Shown here: positions 38,044 through 53,182 of the stretch, in pieces
Numbering within the stretch: the first letter of the stretch is position 1
How the letters are laid out: the number at the start of each line of letters is the position of its first letter
NCBI GenBank assembly: GCA_026874595.1
Contig: CM049319.1
Span: 3,934,601 to 3,998,600 of the forward strand
Source of the DNA: Sipunculus nudus
Taxonomy: Eukaryota > Annelida > Sipuncula > Golfingiida > Sipunculidae
Length of the DNA: 64,000 nt
Direction of reading: 5' to 3'
Translations under genes and position numbers: made by a program
The notes under the pieces: generated by a model
The model's database searches: none
Seen by the model: only the letters and a program-made list of their open reading frames with translations
What the model was told of the DNA's origin: nothing

Positions 38044-39849
38044 GTAAGTGTTGTAACTCCATAAACACTGGTGTTGTCAACTTTTCAGATAATTCTGGCT
38101 GTTGTTTATGTATTACATGCGTAATTTCCGGCTTTATACATGCGCGGCCCCGGGACCCATTGCGCTGCCAGGAGGGGTCTGGCCTCGCACGCTCCCCAGC
38201 TGATTAGGTGGGCGGGGCCTCCAGTCGTGGCCTCGGTCCATTTCTAGGAACAGAGGATAATGACTTTCCTGGATTTTATGCAAATTTGTTTGTGTATTGA
38301 CGCGACACAAATTTTCCTGGCGTCATAACTACCTGATAGTCATCAGGTTATGATTTCTAGGTCAATGTGTCATAAGAACCGACCTTTTAGTTTGGTATAT
38401 ATATCCAAGTATTTATAATTTTGCACAGTTTTGCTGAATTTTCCCGTAACTCTCCTTTATAGTGTGTGTCCGTAGAGGAAAAAAATATTACTCAATATTC
38501 CTGAAGATTAATTGGTGTGTATTTATAATACTGGTTTGTTTTTGTTTTTTGTACAAATTTTCTGATTAGTGTATATATATTTTTAATTTTTTTCATGGGA
38601 CTGTTCAATGGTCCATTGTTTTACATTAGTTACACTATAAGTACAGCAGTACTGTGATAAAATAAATCCGTCCCCTATACTGGTCAATGTCATCGTCCCA
38701 CTTTCATGTGATATTTGTCATGAAATCTTATCATGATACCTTCTAATAATTCCACATATAAATTAGTGAATATGACTACATCTGTCATTGTATTATAAAT
38801 GTAAGAATTCTATCATAGCGTTGCAGGACAGTACATTTCTGAGTAATGCATTGTCCTTTGTTATACAGAATGTCAATGACAGGGTTAATTACCAGACAGT
38901 TCTGTTAAAAAATTGAGAATTTAGTCCTGTGTTGTGTATAAAAATTAGTACAAGACAGCCAATATGAGAGTGACCAAATATCTCTGTCCCAACTTACAGC
39001 ATAACTTATTTCAAGGTGTAAATTAATTGTTTTTGTTTATTGCTTTTTCATACTAATTTACAGCTTGATGGTTTATTTTGGTTAATAGTGTTGATTTAAT
39101 AATTAATATTTTTCTTAATTTTACAAGAACAGCCTCTTCCTACCATGGTAACTCTGAAGAATCAACAACATGAACTTTCCAGTTTTTGACAGAACTCGTT
39201 AAAACTGGGTTTAGAAAAAAATTTGGATTTCACTGTGTATAAACCAGCAAAACTAGTGAAAATTGGGTTTCATTTAGGGAGGGGGGGGATGTTACCAATT
39301 AACAATAATTTGATCTTGAGCATAGATTACTAATTTTTGCTGTCTTTGAATTCTGTCCATAAACCCCTTGCTTAATTGCTCATGTTAAATGACAGCTGTG
39401 TTCTCTGTGCATGAAGTCTGTTTGCTCAGACTGAAATAGTGTACACAGCCCAGCTCCTTATCAGCAGCTTCTTAGCTTTCAGGGTTATCATAAGGTGCCA
39501 GCTCCTTATACTGTCACAGCCACAAATCCATACAGTTTTGTTTGGGCTTGTGAATTGCTGTAAGACAGGAGCACCTGTCTAGGGCACCTGCTGACAGAAG
39601 GTCAAAGGTCAGTCCAGAGATACTGTTTACTGGTCTACACTGCTCTCTCACTTACAGGTACATGTCTTACCTGTAGGCTTTATCCTTGAAGTAGGTCAAG
39701 GTTTACTTGCAGTGTTTGTTATAGGAGGGAACCAAAGATAATACAGTGTATTTCTGATTTATCTAAACATCTGGTGGACAGTCAGGTTGTTCAGACAGAG
39801 AGCGGATGAGGTATACCTTCTAACCAGTAGACAGCTGTATGAATGGTCA

Positions 39850-39887
<38 letters not shown>

Positions 39888-42800
39888 ATTATTTGATCAA
39901 TAGAAGATATCATATATACAATTGAATACTGAAATAATCCAGTTCATAAAAGCAACAACATGTGCAGAAAGAATACAATTTCATTCCTATTATTCAATTT
40001 AAATGTTAATCATATTTTACCCTATAAAAAGCTCCAACTTATCTAAACTTTCATGGATCATAAAAGAAACATCAGGTGCAGAACCATTAAAATATGATTG
40101 GTTTTATCACATTTTTATCATATTTTATCTTATAAGCTTTTTTAGTTCTTTCAACACCTGAAGATAATTGTCACAATAAAGATCCCCTTTCATTGATTAA
40201 GTTTAGAGTTAAAAATCATCCCATAAACAAGGGGGTATATCAAGTTCCACAGTGAACATATATTTAAGCACCTGACATCTTTAGTACATGCATTTTATTG
40301 TATACAGACTGCATGAACCCCGCAACTAAGTCATTACAGGTTCATTAAATGCAAAATTTAAAGTTCTTACTTGTAAAGGTGGCTTCCAGGAGAAAGTGTG
40401 AATTTGATTATCAGCCTGGATTAAAATAGTAACTAATTCTTTAGTTTAAAATGATTACTCTTTGTACCCTGTTACATTAATGTGAAATATGCCAGGGCTT
40501 GAGAATTGTGCAAACCACACAGGGACAAAAATGTAAACGTGGGGAATTCCTGTTTATTGAATGACGCACAAATAAAATTCCTGTTGTTCAGTAACTCCAT
40601 TGTAAACATCACCACAGGAAGATATATGTGTGTAATTTGTGTGTGTGTTTTGAGTTTAGAATTTCTGTTTATTTTTATTTAATATTTTAGACAGTTATTT
40701 TATATAGTAGCTGGTGTTTGAACTTTTTTTTGTATCATAGACTGCGAGAGGTTTAACTATGCCAGAGTATCTAGCGTTGGTACTGTATCTAAATTCAAAC
40801 TGCTCATGCTTACTCATGTTAGTAACAACTTAACAATGTGGACAAAGAAACATTAAGCAGTTTGAAGAATTGTTAGTTGTTTTGTCTATTAAACTTAAAA
40901 CTATGTGTGAAAGCATGACTTGCTAACATTAACAGGGTCAGCAGGTTAGTGGTCTTGGGTGTTTTGTTACAAATTCCTACATTTACCTAAGCTTTAAGTT
41001 ATATCCATTAGTTAAAGAAAGTGTTATTGCATAACGTAATAGGTAGTATATGTCATACCAAAAAGAGCATTTTTAGGGCTCCACACTAATTGCCAGACAT
41101 CTTATCAGAATTGCCATGTTGTACCTGGATTCCTTTGTCAGTTACCATGGTTTTCACCTGAAGAGATTATTAACAAGTCATCAAATATTATCAGATCATT
41201 TCTGTTAGTTTGAGGTGGTCACAGTTCATGAGGAAGAATCTCTTGAAGATTGTTCATTATTCATGAAATAGACAACAGAGCAGCTCGCTGAATCAAGGTC
41301 TGTGATAAAGTAGCTGCCATGGACCTGATTGTAGGAAGATGAAATGATTAGAAAATACCCATTAATTGATCATGTACCATGAGGTTCTCATATCAAAAAC
41401 TTTTATAAATCTTCTTTACAAGGTGCATTTTTTTTTCTCCAGATATTTTACTGAACAGATTAATATTAAAGGTATTTATTACAATGTTTTCAAATGAAAT
41501 ATTAAAAATAAACTTAAATGGTTTTATGGTTACACCTGTTTTTTTTTTTTTTTTACACTGATTCTCCATTTTCAGAATCGGTGATAATAACAGGGGTCCA
41601 CTGTATTGATTGGTGGATTGATATTTCAACAGATCATGCCAGGCCGTGTAGGTAGTGATTATAAAGGTATATCAGATACTCAATTGCTTTACCGGGATCA
41701 GTTTTTTGTCCTCATTTGTCAGGGGTAAATACCGTTATTGAAAGTGAGTGTGCTACCCCAGCTCAGAGTCGATAATCCTGTGTGTCCATGATCTTGGTAA
41801 TTGTTGCAGAAAATAAAGGTCCCCGGAAGTTTACCCATGTTTTAACATCTATTAACATACTGTCCAAAGTGCAGTGTCAGAATAAACAGCTGGATCAATC
41901 AGGTGTAGCATAATTATTCATAATTTAAGTGCCTGGAAGTTTTATTCATGCAGTATGGTTACAGTAGATCATCCAAAACACATACTCTCATGAATTATAT
42001 AGACAGGTATATGAAATCCAAACCATTGAAAGGTCACAGGATTGTGGTGTCTTCCCTTAATAATATGGAAATCTTGCTGTGTTGTCAATATTGAGCTCAA
42101 TAAATATAAAAAATGTATGTAATGAGTCATGTATCTCAAAGAAATAGAAATATACATGCACACACCACATCCATGGTGTACATGGTACAGTCATTCTGTT
42201 AAATAATGCATCCTTTGCAAGCAACAGATTTGTGCAGCCATTAACATATTAACCATATAGAGTTTTTCACCAGGGACATGGTTTCTGACTGTAATCTTTT
42301 TTATGGTGTTTGTATGTTATTGGGTTAGTCATTCAGTTATGATTGCTTCACTGGTTCCAAACCCTGGCTGGTTATATATGATATTATGTCACCGAGAAAT
42401 AAAGAAAAAAATAGGGTAGAACACTAAAACCCTCTCTTGAAACCTCCTGAAATGCCCAATTTGTGTTTTAACATGATTATGTTTGGGCATACAGCATTGG
42501 CATATTAAATATATTAGAGTTTGATGTACTTTAGATCCAGAAAATTTTGCAGGCTTAGATTTTATATGTGCCATACTAAATCTGGGGGTTACAAATTTAT
42601 GCTTTATAAATACTGAGGTTGGCTTTTTGTTCGCAAGTTTCAAATTATTGCGTAAATAAAACCTTCATGAATATGCCCCGCCCCCCTTTTTGCACAGTTG
42701 AACAGTAATATGTTTTGTAGCATCAGTTTTATCATATTTTATGTTACCCATTATTCAAAGATTGATAATTCAATTAATATAAATTCTTTAGTATATCTGC

Positions 42801-43384
42801 CAGAATTGCATGAAATATATCCACCTGTTTGATGTTTTCTTGCCTCCCTGTGCCATTGTTAAGTTTTGTTTACATAATTAGTAATTGATGTAATAAAGGT
42901 TATGTATATTGGGTATTTATTTTGGTTAATTGCGAAAATAAAGCCCTCATGAAACACTGAAGTCTAAGTGGAAATCGCGAATATGAAGGCAACCACAGTA
43001 TATAAATACATGGATTAAGAGGAAAGCAGGTTTATAAATAGTCAAATGTAAGTGTAAAACCAGGTGCTTAGGGTTAGACTTTACCAGATAAAATAATTTC
43101 AATACATCTGCATACATAATTGTTTGATATTGATAATGCAAAAATGCAACCAGTGTATTCCATTATGAAGGTGATGACTGATCATAGTTATAACCAATTA
43201 ATTGGCACACGACCAATGAACACTCCATTCATTATACGGTACCTCCAGCTCAGCCATTTCTTTGAGATACAAGGAGAAGTATGTGCTGACATGAATCATG
43301 GTTTAACAGGTGATTAAATTATCATATGCTGATGAAATTATTGTGTGACAGAACTGTGCTCAGTGTATGAGGTATAGAACATTT

Positions 43385-43905
43385 CCATGTATTAGTCATC
43401 TCTGTAATTTTACCTGGAAAACACAGGGGTAAAATTGTAAATATATGTTAATAATTTCCCAATCATGCAAGTTTCATTACCTTGGGAATTTTAATGAGAA
43501 TCGAGATTGTTTTCTGCCTGAGCCTTGAGGTAATGAACAGCAAGACTTAAATTTATGATCTGACAATACTCGCAGTAATTATTAACTGCTTGGTATAATA
43601 CACAGATTTTTAATGTTAACATGTTGAAAATTTTCTAATCGCATACTGTTAAGTGACATTACATTTGGAATTTGAATTAGGAGACTGCCATATACTGGAG
43701 GTAATGAACAGCAGCACTTTCAATTATGATCCGGTAAAAATTCACTGCTAAGTAGAAAACTCAGGTGTTAAATTGTTAATATGTTAATAATTTTCTAATG
43801 ATGTAAGTATCATTACCTTTGGTATTTTAACGAGGAGATTGTTTTCTACTTGAGGTAATGAACAGCAGTAAGCTGGACTCGCTTTTACGATCCAGCAATA
43901 CTGGC
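43385..43905. repeat. Three tandem ~160-bp units
   Basis: Each unit has a TACCT(GG)...GAAAA.(C/A)(A)CAGG(G)GT(A)AAATTGT start, TTAATAATTT(C/T)C, CATTACCTT(T/G)GG and TTGAGGTAATGAACAGCA(A/G). The last phrase recurs near 43527, 43699 and 43853. The units have diverged substantially. Confidence 0.55.
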
Positions 43906-45689
43906 TGTTTCAGCGCGGACCTGTAAAGGATGCAGGTGCTCATTGATTGCGCGGTGCAGATCTTCAGGGAGTGTTTTTAGTCAGGGATTAAGCCTGTCAC
44001 TTCTGGCATACAAACTCTGAGAGTCTCAGCTCCACTACACCACAGCAGTCCACCTGGGAAGAATTATATTATCACTGACTGAAGTTGTTATGTAACCACG
44101 GGCTATTTCCAATTGGGCGACTTGGGGGTTACCAGGAAATTTGCCTCACTCAGATATTTGTAGTATATGATTTCATGCAAATTAAGTTTCATAGACTGTA
44201 CCTTTTGAAATTTCAAACTAGAAATCTGCATTCTAAGGAATGCAATCCTCTGCCATGTGAGGAGGTCTCTATTGTTGGATGCTCCCCAACCTGTGTTTGC
44301 ATGCATACATGTACTCTTATTCGGCCCATATTCTCAGGTTCATTTGTGCATAAATGACTATACATTTGTGAATTTTCCTTGATCAGGTTCCTGAATCTGG
44401 ATCATGCACTGGATCCACACAAAAATCTGATCAATTTGTTATTGGCCCATTCCCAAAATGCCCTGAAAATAAGATTCCGTTCATGATTGCAAGAGTCATG
44501 TTGTGAGCAAATACACGTACGAACAGGGGTGAGTACATAACCTACAAGCTGAGGCAGTTATTATTACCAACAACTGTTGCTTATCCTCCAGCTCAATCAA
44601 AAGTGATGTCTTATCTGTGAAATGAAAATATATCCATGGCTATATACATTAAATTCTAACAATTTCAGAATTTATTTTAATTCAAGCTACATGTCTCACA
44701 TTCAAGCTTGATGGGGGATTAAGGGGTCTGTACAATACTATTCTAGTTTATCATTATAAGGGTGATGATTGATAAAAAAAAATTCAACTTGAAAAATCTC
44801 AAGATTTGCCTCCTTAATTGTGCAGGGGTTTGAATAAATCAAAAGGCTTTGTTAAAGTAAGAGATTTCATAAGGATTCCAAGCAGGCTTTGGCAAGGATC
44901 TTCAGCTACCTTACTTTAAATCCTGTTGCTTCTAGATCACCATGCTACCTCCAACATTATTGACTTTAAACTTCAAATTATAGGCTTTGTTCCCTATTGT
45001 ATTTAAGGTTATATTATATGTTAATACTTAAAATCACCGGTTCATTCTTAGGTGAAGAAGGCACATCTGTGAGGTTGAGATCTTTGCCAGGGGTTTTAGT
45101 GTAGAGAACACAGCCATGAACCTACAGCCTTGAACCCACAACATAGGGGTCAAAAGTCCAGCACCCACCATTACAAACGCCATATTCAATGTTTAATATA
45201 AGAGCCCTGTCAACAGATGACTGCAATAGACAATTAGAGGGAGAATTATCCTTCGGTCATCTTGGGCGAAATGAAGGCTCTCACAGAACTGCCAATTTCC
45301 AGGATTCGTAACTAACACGAAACAGTGGCAGATTGATCCCTGCTTTAGAATATGTTAATAAAAGCATTGAATTGCATTGATTCAGAACAGGCAGGGCCCT
45401 CTGTAACAGTCCAGCTTGGTCAGCAGCCATATAATGACAGCCTCAGGGTCAGTTCTGGACAGCCTGTCAATCACATTACGGTGTTTCCTTGCCATGAACA
45501 TTAGTGCCCCCCCCCCCCCTTCCCCATTATATATAGGTTGATGGCTGACTTGGCAATGACATGAATAAATGTGTGGTTTTCCTTAACTCTTGGTGTTTCT
45601 GTTTTTGTTTGTACAGCCTACAGGACTTGGAATCATGGCTATGTATTTTGTAATATTTCATCATGCAGACCATAATTTATATTCAGTGG

Positions 45690-46210
45690 AATCCTTCAAT
45701 GAGAGACATTTGCAGGGACCAGGGTGTTTGTCCATATGAGATTATCCCCTGTATTATAGAGATTACAGAGGCTACATGGATATCACAGCACATCCTCAGG
45801 TGTCCACAATAGACATGTCTCCATAATAGAGAGGTTGAGAGGGATCTGTTTTATAAGGGTTTACTGTAATAGAGAGATGTAGACAGTACTAGAGAGTTTC
45901 TGTGATAGAGATGGGTCTGTAATGGAGAGCTGCCTATTTTAGAAAGGTGTCTTTAATATAGAGTTATTTGTAACAGACGGTTGGTTTTAATCAGATGTTG
46001 TCTATACTAGATAGAGTGTTACCTGTAATAGGTGTGTGTGTGTGTATATATATACATACATATCTATAAGTATAATAGTTAAATATCTATAATAAGGAGG
46101 TGTCAGTAACAGAGGTACCTATGATATGAAGATGTCTGTAATAGATAGATGAATGTAAAAGAGAGGTATGTGTAATTGATAGATATCTGTGTTGTAATGG
46201 AGAAGTTCCC
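45690..46210. repeat. Degenerate TGTAATAGAGAG-type array
   Basis: Variants of CTGTAATAGAGAGRTGT recur about every 25-35 bp over 500 bp, interrupted by a (TG)n(TA)n tract at about 46030-46055. Confidence 0.5.
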
Positions 46211-47057
46211 TAGAAATACCTGTAACATGTAAACATGAGGCCTAAATATATACACTATTGTTATAAATGGCCGCGACTTCTTTGTTTCATGGTTGTGTAT
46301 GATTTTTGTGTATTTTCACATAAACAAATTTTGTTGGAATTATTTTTCCTCCAAATTATTATGAGTAAGAGCAAGTATATTAAAAAATAGAAAATAAATA
46401 CAATATAATTTATCTCACTTTAAGTTAAACAGATAAACATACAGATTTGAAACATAACCTATTTTTTCTGAATATAAGGATAGTCACCCTGCTTTGGAAC
46501 AGGTTATAGAGTTAATGCAGATGATTATAGCACAGGTCACACCATACTTAACACTGGTAGCACAAAATTGATTCACTCAGCCACCTATATCCTTGTGAAT
46601 GCTAGTGCATACTTTGACTCCGGCCATCAGTATAGGCAGAACACCAGTCCATAATGGCAGGTGATGCCAGGTAAACTGTATCGACCGGCAAATGGATCAG
46701 CCATTTTCTGCAGTACTTGAACAAGCAGTGTATGTGTCTGACACAATGAATAAATTATTGGTACACACTGAAATGCTCAAAGTTACAAGTGTAATATTCC
46801 GTTCTTATTTACCTGTGTAGCAAAGTGAAAACCTGGCATAAGCTAACGTTGGTATCCAGATGTGCCAGTCAGTCTAATATTACCACCATCATCAACAGCA
46901 TGCCACAAAATTAATTTAACATTTAATATACAGTATAGCCTCATTTATCCAAACAAATCCATTTCCCTGAGCTATTCAGATAAAACAAATTTGCAGGATT
47001 CATCAAGGTAATAGGTTACCAAAAGAAAAGATATATTCAGATTTTTTCCCCATTTTT

Positions 47058-48665
47058 TAGCTCAGCTGACTGTAAGTCATCTGAGCTATAGTGATCACCC
47101 TTTCTCCTTCATCCGTCCGGCTGTCCGGCCATCCGGCCATCTGTCCGTTAACAGGGCACAAATCCTAACCGCTGGATCTGGAATCTTCTAACATGACATC
47201 CAGGGAGGTCCATGAAAATTCTCCTTGAAAACCTGGAATTAGGTCTCTGTTACCCATATTCTTTGAGCTATGGGGCTTCGCAGTAACCCCCCCCCCAAAA
47301 AAAATAATGGAAAATTTGATACAAAAGCTCAAGTTTCTGAACAACTAATGCATTGATCACCATGATTCTTTGCATAGGTATTGATCATGGAGTGTTTCAT
47401 CAGTACTGCAGACTGGTGGCGCTACCTGTATTTTTTTATTTATGATTTTTTTTCTCTATTTTTGATACCTTAAAAGATGCAGTCATCTGTTTACAGGGCA
47501 CAAATCATAACCACTGGACCTGGAATCTTCTAACTTTACATCCACAGAGGTCCAAGAAAAGTCTTCTTGGTAACTTGGAATTTGGTCTCTGTTACCCATA
47601 TTCTTCAAGGTATGGGGCTCTGAAGTACCCCCAAGAATAATGAAAAATTTGATACAAAAGCTCTAATATCTGAACAACTAATGCATTGATCACCATGATT
47701 CTTTGCATGGATATTGATCATGGAGTGTTTCATCAGTTTCTGCAGACTGGTGGTGCCACCTGTATTTTTTCGATTTTTAAAGTTTTTTTCTCTCTATTTT
47801 TGAGACCACAAAAAATGCCGTCATCTGTTAACAGGGCACAAATTGTAACCGTGGGGCCAGGAATCTTCTCTCTCTACATCAAGAGAGGTCCATGAAAAGT
47901 CTTCTTGGAAACCTGGAATTAGGTCTGTGTTACCCATATTCCTCAAGCTATGGGGCTCCAAAGTACCCCCGAGAATAATGAAAATTTTGATACAAAAGCT
48001 CAAGTATCTGAACAACTAATGCATTGATCACCATGATTCTTTGCATGGATATTGATCATTGGGTGTTACATCAGTTTTTGCTGACTGGTGGCGCCACTTG
48101 TATTTTTTTTTTCTCTCTATTTTTGAGACCTTAAAAGATGCCGTCATCTGATAATAGGGCACAAATCCTAATGACTAGACCTAGAATCTTTTTTCTTGAC
48201 ATGCTGGGAGGCCCATGAAAAGTCTCCTTGGAAACCTGATATTAGGTCTCTGTCACCACTATAGTCCGAGCTATGAGGCTCAGAATTACCCCCCAGAATA
48301 ATTGAAAATTTTATACCAAAGTAGGGCAAAAATCATAACCATGGGGCCCAGAATCTTCTAACTTGACATCCTGAGAGTTCTTCAAAAGTTCTCCCCAGAA
48401 ACCTGAAATTGGGTCACAGTGAACTATATTCTCAGAGTTTTGGGGTATGTTTGAGCACCCTAGAAATAATGCAAAATACACACAAATTGCCAGATTCCTC
48501 ATGAAAGGCTGGTTGGATTGTCATCAGATTTGTTGTGCTTATGGGTCTTGATGAACTTAAGTTAAACGCATGAACAATGATGCCACCTATCTTAATTTTG
48601 TTTCTGTGCAAGGACATATTATCAACATGTCAGTCAGCTGAGCGTCATGACCCACAGGTCACTTG
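47058..48665 (+). mobile_element. Helitron2/Helentron-like element with tandem core
   Basis: The 5' end TAGCTCAG...CTGAGCTA forms a hairpin. AGCTCAGCTGACTG (47059-47072) recurs inverted as CAGTCAGCTGAGCG at 48631-48644, just upstream of a perfect five-pair hairpin (TGACC-CACA-GGTCA, 48648-48661) and CTTG. That asymmetric inverted repeat plus 3' hairpin is the Helitron2/Helentron plan. Between the ends are a CGTCCGGC-rich segment, GTTAAC (47155) and about four tandem 310-340-bp units with CAGGGCACAAATC.TAACC, GGAATCTTCTAAC and GGTGGCGC/TRCC. It encodes no protein. Confidence 0.6.
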
Positions 48666-51600
48666 TTTTCAGTAGCTTCATCAGATAAAATGTGTTGGAA
48701 TAAATGACACTACTGTTTTTGTAGCACCGTGCAGTTACACAGCAGTAAAGCTTGCATTCTGCAGTGGTCTAAGGATTCCTCACATTTGAAAAGGGTTTGA
48801 TACCATCTCTTTGGTCCTGGTTTTCAAAACAATATTTAATCAACTGGATAGAAAATGCTTCAGTTGCTATGTGAATACACAAACCGTTTTAAAAATGGTT
48901 TCAAAATGGTTTGTTTTTGCATGTGAATGGGCTAATGTATTACCGAGACCTGTGCTATCAGTGAACATATACTGTAATAATGAGAGAATTTAAGTACTCA
49001 GCCACACAGTGTTAAGTATACAGTGAGTGCTTCTAATAGTCCTATTGACCACTTTCTTTCTAACTCATAAATATAGAGTGCTCCATCAAGGTCCTTTTGG
49101 AACACTGAGAGTTACTGGAGTTGAATACAGTTTCACAGTCCAGTGGACAGTGTAAGTTAATTATGTAAGGAGATTTACCAGGAAACTACAAGTTTTTCAG
49201 GATAACATTTCATGGTTGTACATCTTATACTGGAGATTAAAAGTATTTTCTGTGTGAAAGTTTTGTGGGGATTTTTTATTTACAATATTGATATATTGTA
49301 ACTGCTGTCTTATCAATGATCACATTAAGTTATGGGAAAGTTGCTTTCAATACAGAATCATCAAATATCCCTCCCGTTTCACACACACTACAAATGCAAA
49401 TCATTTTGGAAATAGTTTCAAACAGAATGTATTCACATTACCATTCATAAAGATGGTTTTAAACTGATCCCTTACGGGTTAAACAAAATTATAAATAAAG
49501 AAATTTTCCCAAAACATGTTTGCACCTAAAGAGCATCTTGGCCAGCCTGTGCAAAAAATTGACCGCACCATATTCAGTAAATGTCCCAAAATGTTTGTGA
49601 CACTGTCATATCAGTTAGCTTAAGGTTTTCTCTCAGCAAAATAATTATTTTCTCAAATTCTTTGCAATCAAGGTAAGGTGTAGATTGTTTTCTAAAAAAA
49701 ATTATCTTCTTAAACTGCCTGTTTACATTACTGACAGGTATTTTTTCTGAGCTCAAGTACTGTCCTTTTCAAAAAGATTATCTTCAAATATTAATGTTAA
49801 CATTGTTAATGTTAAGCCCTTAGAGGAACTCAACAACTTGGTTACAGGCAAGCAGTAACTTTAATGAGGACCCAAAAGCATAATTTCATATGAAAAATGT
49901 CACCATTATAATCTTTATTTATATTTCATGACAATTCAGATACCCTTATGTCATATCATGCATGGGCTTCTCGAGTCAACAGCCTTACTGTTTTAATTGT
50001 TGCGTTAATTTGGCCAAATATATTTTAGACCCATAAAAAAACTTCAGGTGTTGTAAACATTAGATTTTTTATGCCTTTGACTGTTGGTGCTGTTGTAAAA
50101 CACTGCAGTAAAACATCATGCTGCTTTCTCAGAATTAATTGCCTTAATTAAATATCAGGCATGCTACTCTAATGGTTCATTTCTGTTTTTTCACCAATGC
50201 TTCTTTCCATCACTTCAGTATGACATTTCACAGGATTCTTACAGTTTGGGATTATATCATGCAGGTCCATTTAACTGGAATATACAGCAGATCCTGAAGA
50301 AGAAGAAGAGAAAAAAATGATGGAATGCAGTGAAATATTCCAGCCTTGAACCCAGTGTGAATATAATTTTGATATTAGGTTACATTTTGACGTGAGTTGT
50401 GTTTGTGATGAATGACTTGTGGCTGCCCCATGGGATAGCATGGCACCAGTCAGCCCACGATGGACACCACCAAACTGTCTTTAATAGGACTTTATTTTCC
50501 CCTCATCATGAGCCAAGGTCCGCCACCAGCTTCTGCCGCATCCTTTGGCCTGTATTTTTCACGTCCCTGCGGAGAGAAAAGTTCAGTTATTATGTATGTG
50601 TGGAGAGTGCTGATTCACATACAGAGCTCTCCAGTGTCAGATGGCTGTATCTTTATCTCCGACAAAATCAGACTGATCGTGTGTTAGAGCAGTGGTTGCG
50701 AGGGTTAGGAGAGCTTTGTTGAATTTATCCATAAATGTATGGATTTCTTCATACTTTAATTCTAAAACAAGACCACTCCATCTGTGTATCCTGACATTAT
50801 CTTGGACTCTCATTGTGGTTGTGACTTCATCTCTCCTGTTTCAATCAGATATTTTTGTGAAGGAGGTCAGTCAGTGAGGGCTGCGGCAATATTGGTTTCT
50901 TTTTAAAATATCTACATTTCTTTTCTTTCATAAAAGATTACCAGTGTTAGTCATGAGATATCACAGATGCTTAAATAAACTCATGACTGTGACTGAATCT
51001 TGAAATAGCTAAAGTCTGGTAACAAGTGAGCTTTTCATTTAAAGGTCAAGTCATAGGTACATGCATTCATGCATAGAAAGAGGTCAGCAGTTAACCTATA
51101 ATTCAGCTAATTAAAATTTAATTTAATTGCATGTTTCTTTTTTTATTTTAGCGGATGTCTCTGATCCATGGATGTGCATAAAAGCTGACATTGTTGGTGT
51201 TTTATTCAAGCAGTTGTAGAAAAAGTTTATATCAAGTGTAAAATAACTTTGATTGGCATCAGTTTTTTGATCAGGCATAAATTGTTCTGAGTTTGTGTTC
51301 TCATGCCAATGGTCTTGCCAAATTTTTTTATTATTTGGTCTTTATTTTTGGTGCAATTTTAATACCAGAGAAAAATATAAATGAAAACAAACTTGTTCAT
51401 GAGGGAAACACAGCCTTTGGCCTTCCCATTAAGTCTGCAATGCACTCACCCCCAACTACAGAAGCTGGTTTCATTTGCAGTCTTCTTGAAGAGGTAATTT
51501 CTGACTAAACATGCTGTAGCTTCCTTGGAAGTACACCAAACACTTTTATCTCAATAAATTCCTGTCACAGATTGCACAATAGCATGTCCTTGACTTTTTA

Positions 51601-53024
51601 TACTGTAGCCAAATGACCTGACCTGTGGCTGCATGCATCCCCAGTTCAAAATTGAATTAATTTGATGTTTTTCAATAAAATGCTCCCCCCTTGGTTCATT
51701 ATCTGTATGATTTGAGGGGCAACCAAATCTGTTGCTAATTAACACTGGCACTCAATTTAATCATTTTGTTCTTATGTACTAAGCTGCCAGTAATTTGTTT
51801 TCATTCACTACACTATAAAATAACAAATAGCCATCAATTAAGGCAATAATAACTTAATACCTAATTTATGGCTGTCACAAACACTAATCCTGTGAAGTAT
51901 GTGACTGGCATATTTATAGCTTTGACGATTTATAGCGGTATAATCAAATGACTTAGTGCTTCATGTACTCACAGTCTGAACGCAGCAGCTCTGATACATT
52001 ACAAGAGAGGCTAGGTGTGATGTGAAGTTCTATAAACAGCTAATAGCAAGCTGTTTAGTCAGTCAAGCAGTCATTTTGAACAGCACAACACAGTTAATAA
52101 TATGCAATTCGCAAGCAGATCATCAATTGCATCCTCTAAAAATGTTTTGAACAGTGTGGATAAATCAAAATAATGACAAAAGAGTTACCAGGATTTCAGA
52201 TTACTGTCCACCAATAGATATTTCATGCAAATATGTTTATTTAGTTTGAAGATGATATTTATAAAACAGCATTGGTGGAGGTATGCTCTCTCTGAGTGCT
52301 TTCTATTTTCAAGTACAGTAAAACCTCTCTGAAAGACCACCCTTGAGTGAACCTAAAACATTCACATTGGTTACTAGTTTCCTGTTTAATAAGACCACCT
52401 GTGAATCAAGACCACTTTTGACCAGTCATACGACAACAGGTGGTCTCTTTGTTCATGTAACTGTTCTCTACCAAGTGGTCCTACAGTTTGTAGTTCAGGG
52501 TCACTTGTGTGTATAGATTTATCATCACTGACAGTGCATGCCAGGAAGTGGTTGACAAACTACACGGGTCACATGAGGTCATGACAGGTCACGTGAGGTC
52601 ATGATGCACCAGGCCTCACATCAGTGAGCCGCTGGCCCCCCTGAGGACATCAGTTATGTACACTCAATCAACACCCCAGCTCCAGACTGTCCCAGGGGTT
52701 GGTCATACACTCCATGTAAGGTGTTCTGGTGATTTCTGTCAAGGGGATGGTTGATGTATTGTGTTTAAATTGTACATATGTCCCTGTGTATTAAGCCAGG
52801 GGCTGTATCTGGTACTGTATGACCAGTGCTATCATCCCCAACAAGTGGACAATCCTCAGACCAGGCTAGAGGGCTCATAGTCCAGGGTCATTTAGTGCTT
52901 CAGGCTTTAACCCTATGCCGTCAAACCATGATTATCTTGGATTTATGCATTAACCCATCACCATCCATCAAAACCTTGTACATCATACATTGACTCCTGT
53001 ACACTTTGTTGTGCTCTTGCAGTG

Positions 53025-53182
53025 ATATATATGTCACGGTGCACATATAATGGTTCCAACTTCCTTGCCAAAGAAGCTTGCTTTTCTGGCGAAGCTGTTA
53101 GAATGCCGGACTTCTGTGCATGCCGTGCGGGTTCGATTCCACGATCGGCCCACCAGTCATTTCTCACCCTGTGACATATATA
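53025..53182 (+). mobile_element. Small tRNA-like element with short inverted ends
   Basis: A-box-like TGGCGAAGCTG (53087-53097) and a perfect B-box GGTTCGATTCC (53130-53140) are 32 nt apart, as in a tRNA gene. Acceptor-stem pairing is poor, so this is a tRNA-derived sequence rather than a tRNA gene. ATATATGTCACGGTG at the left and CACCCTGTGACATATAT at the right form inverted ends. It is likely a SINE or a MITE that captured a Pol III promoter. Confidence 0.55.
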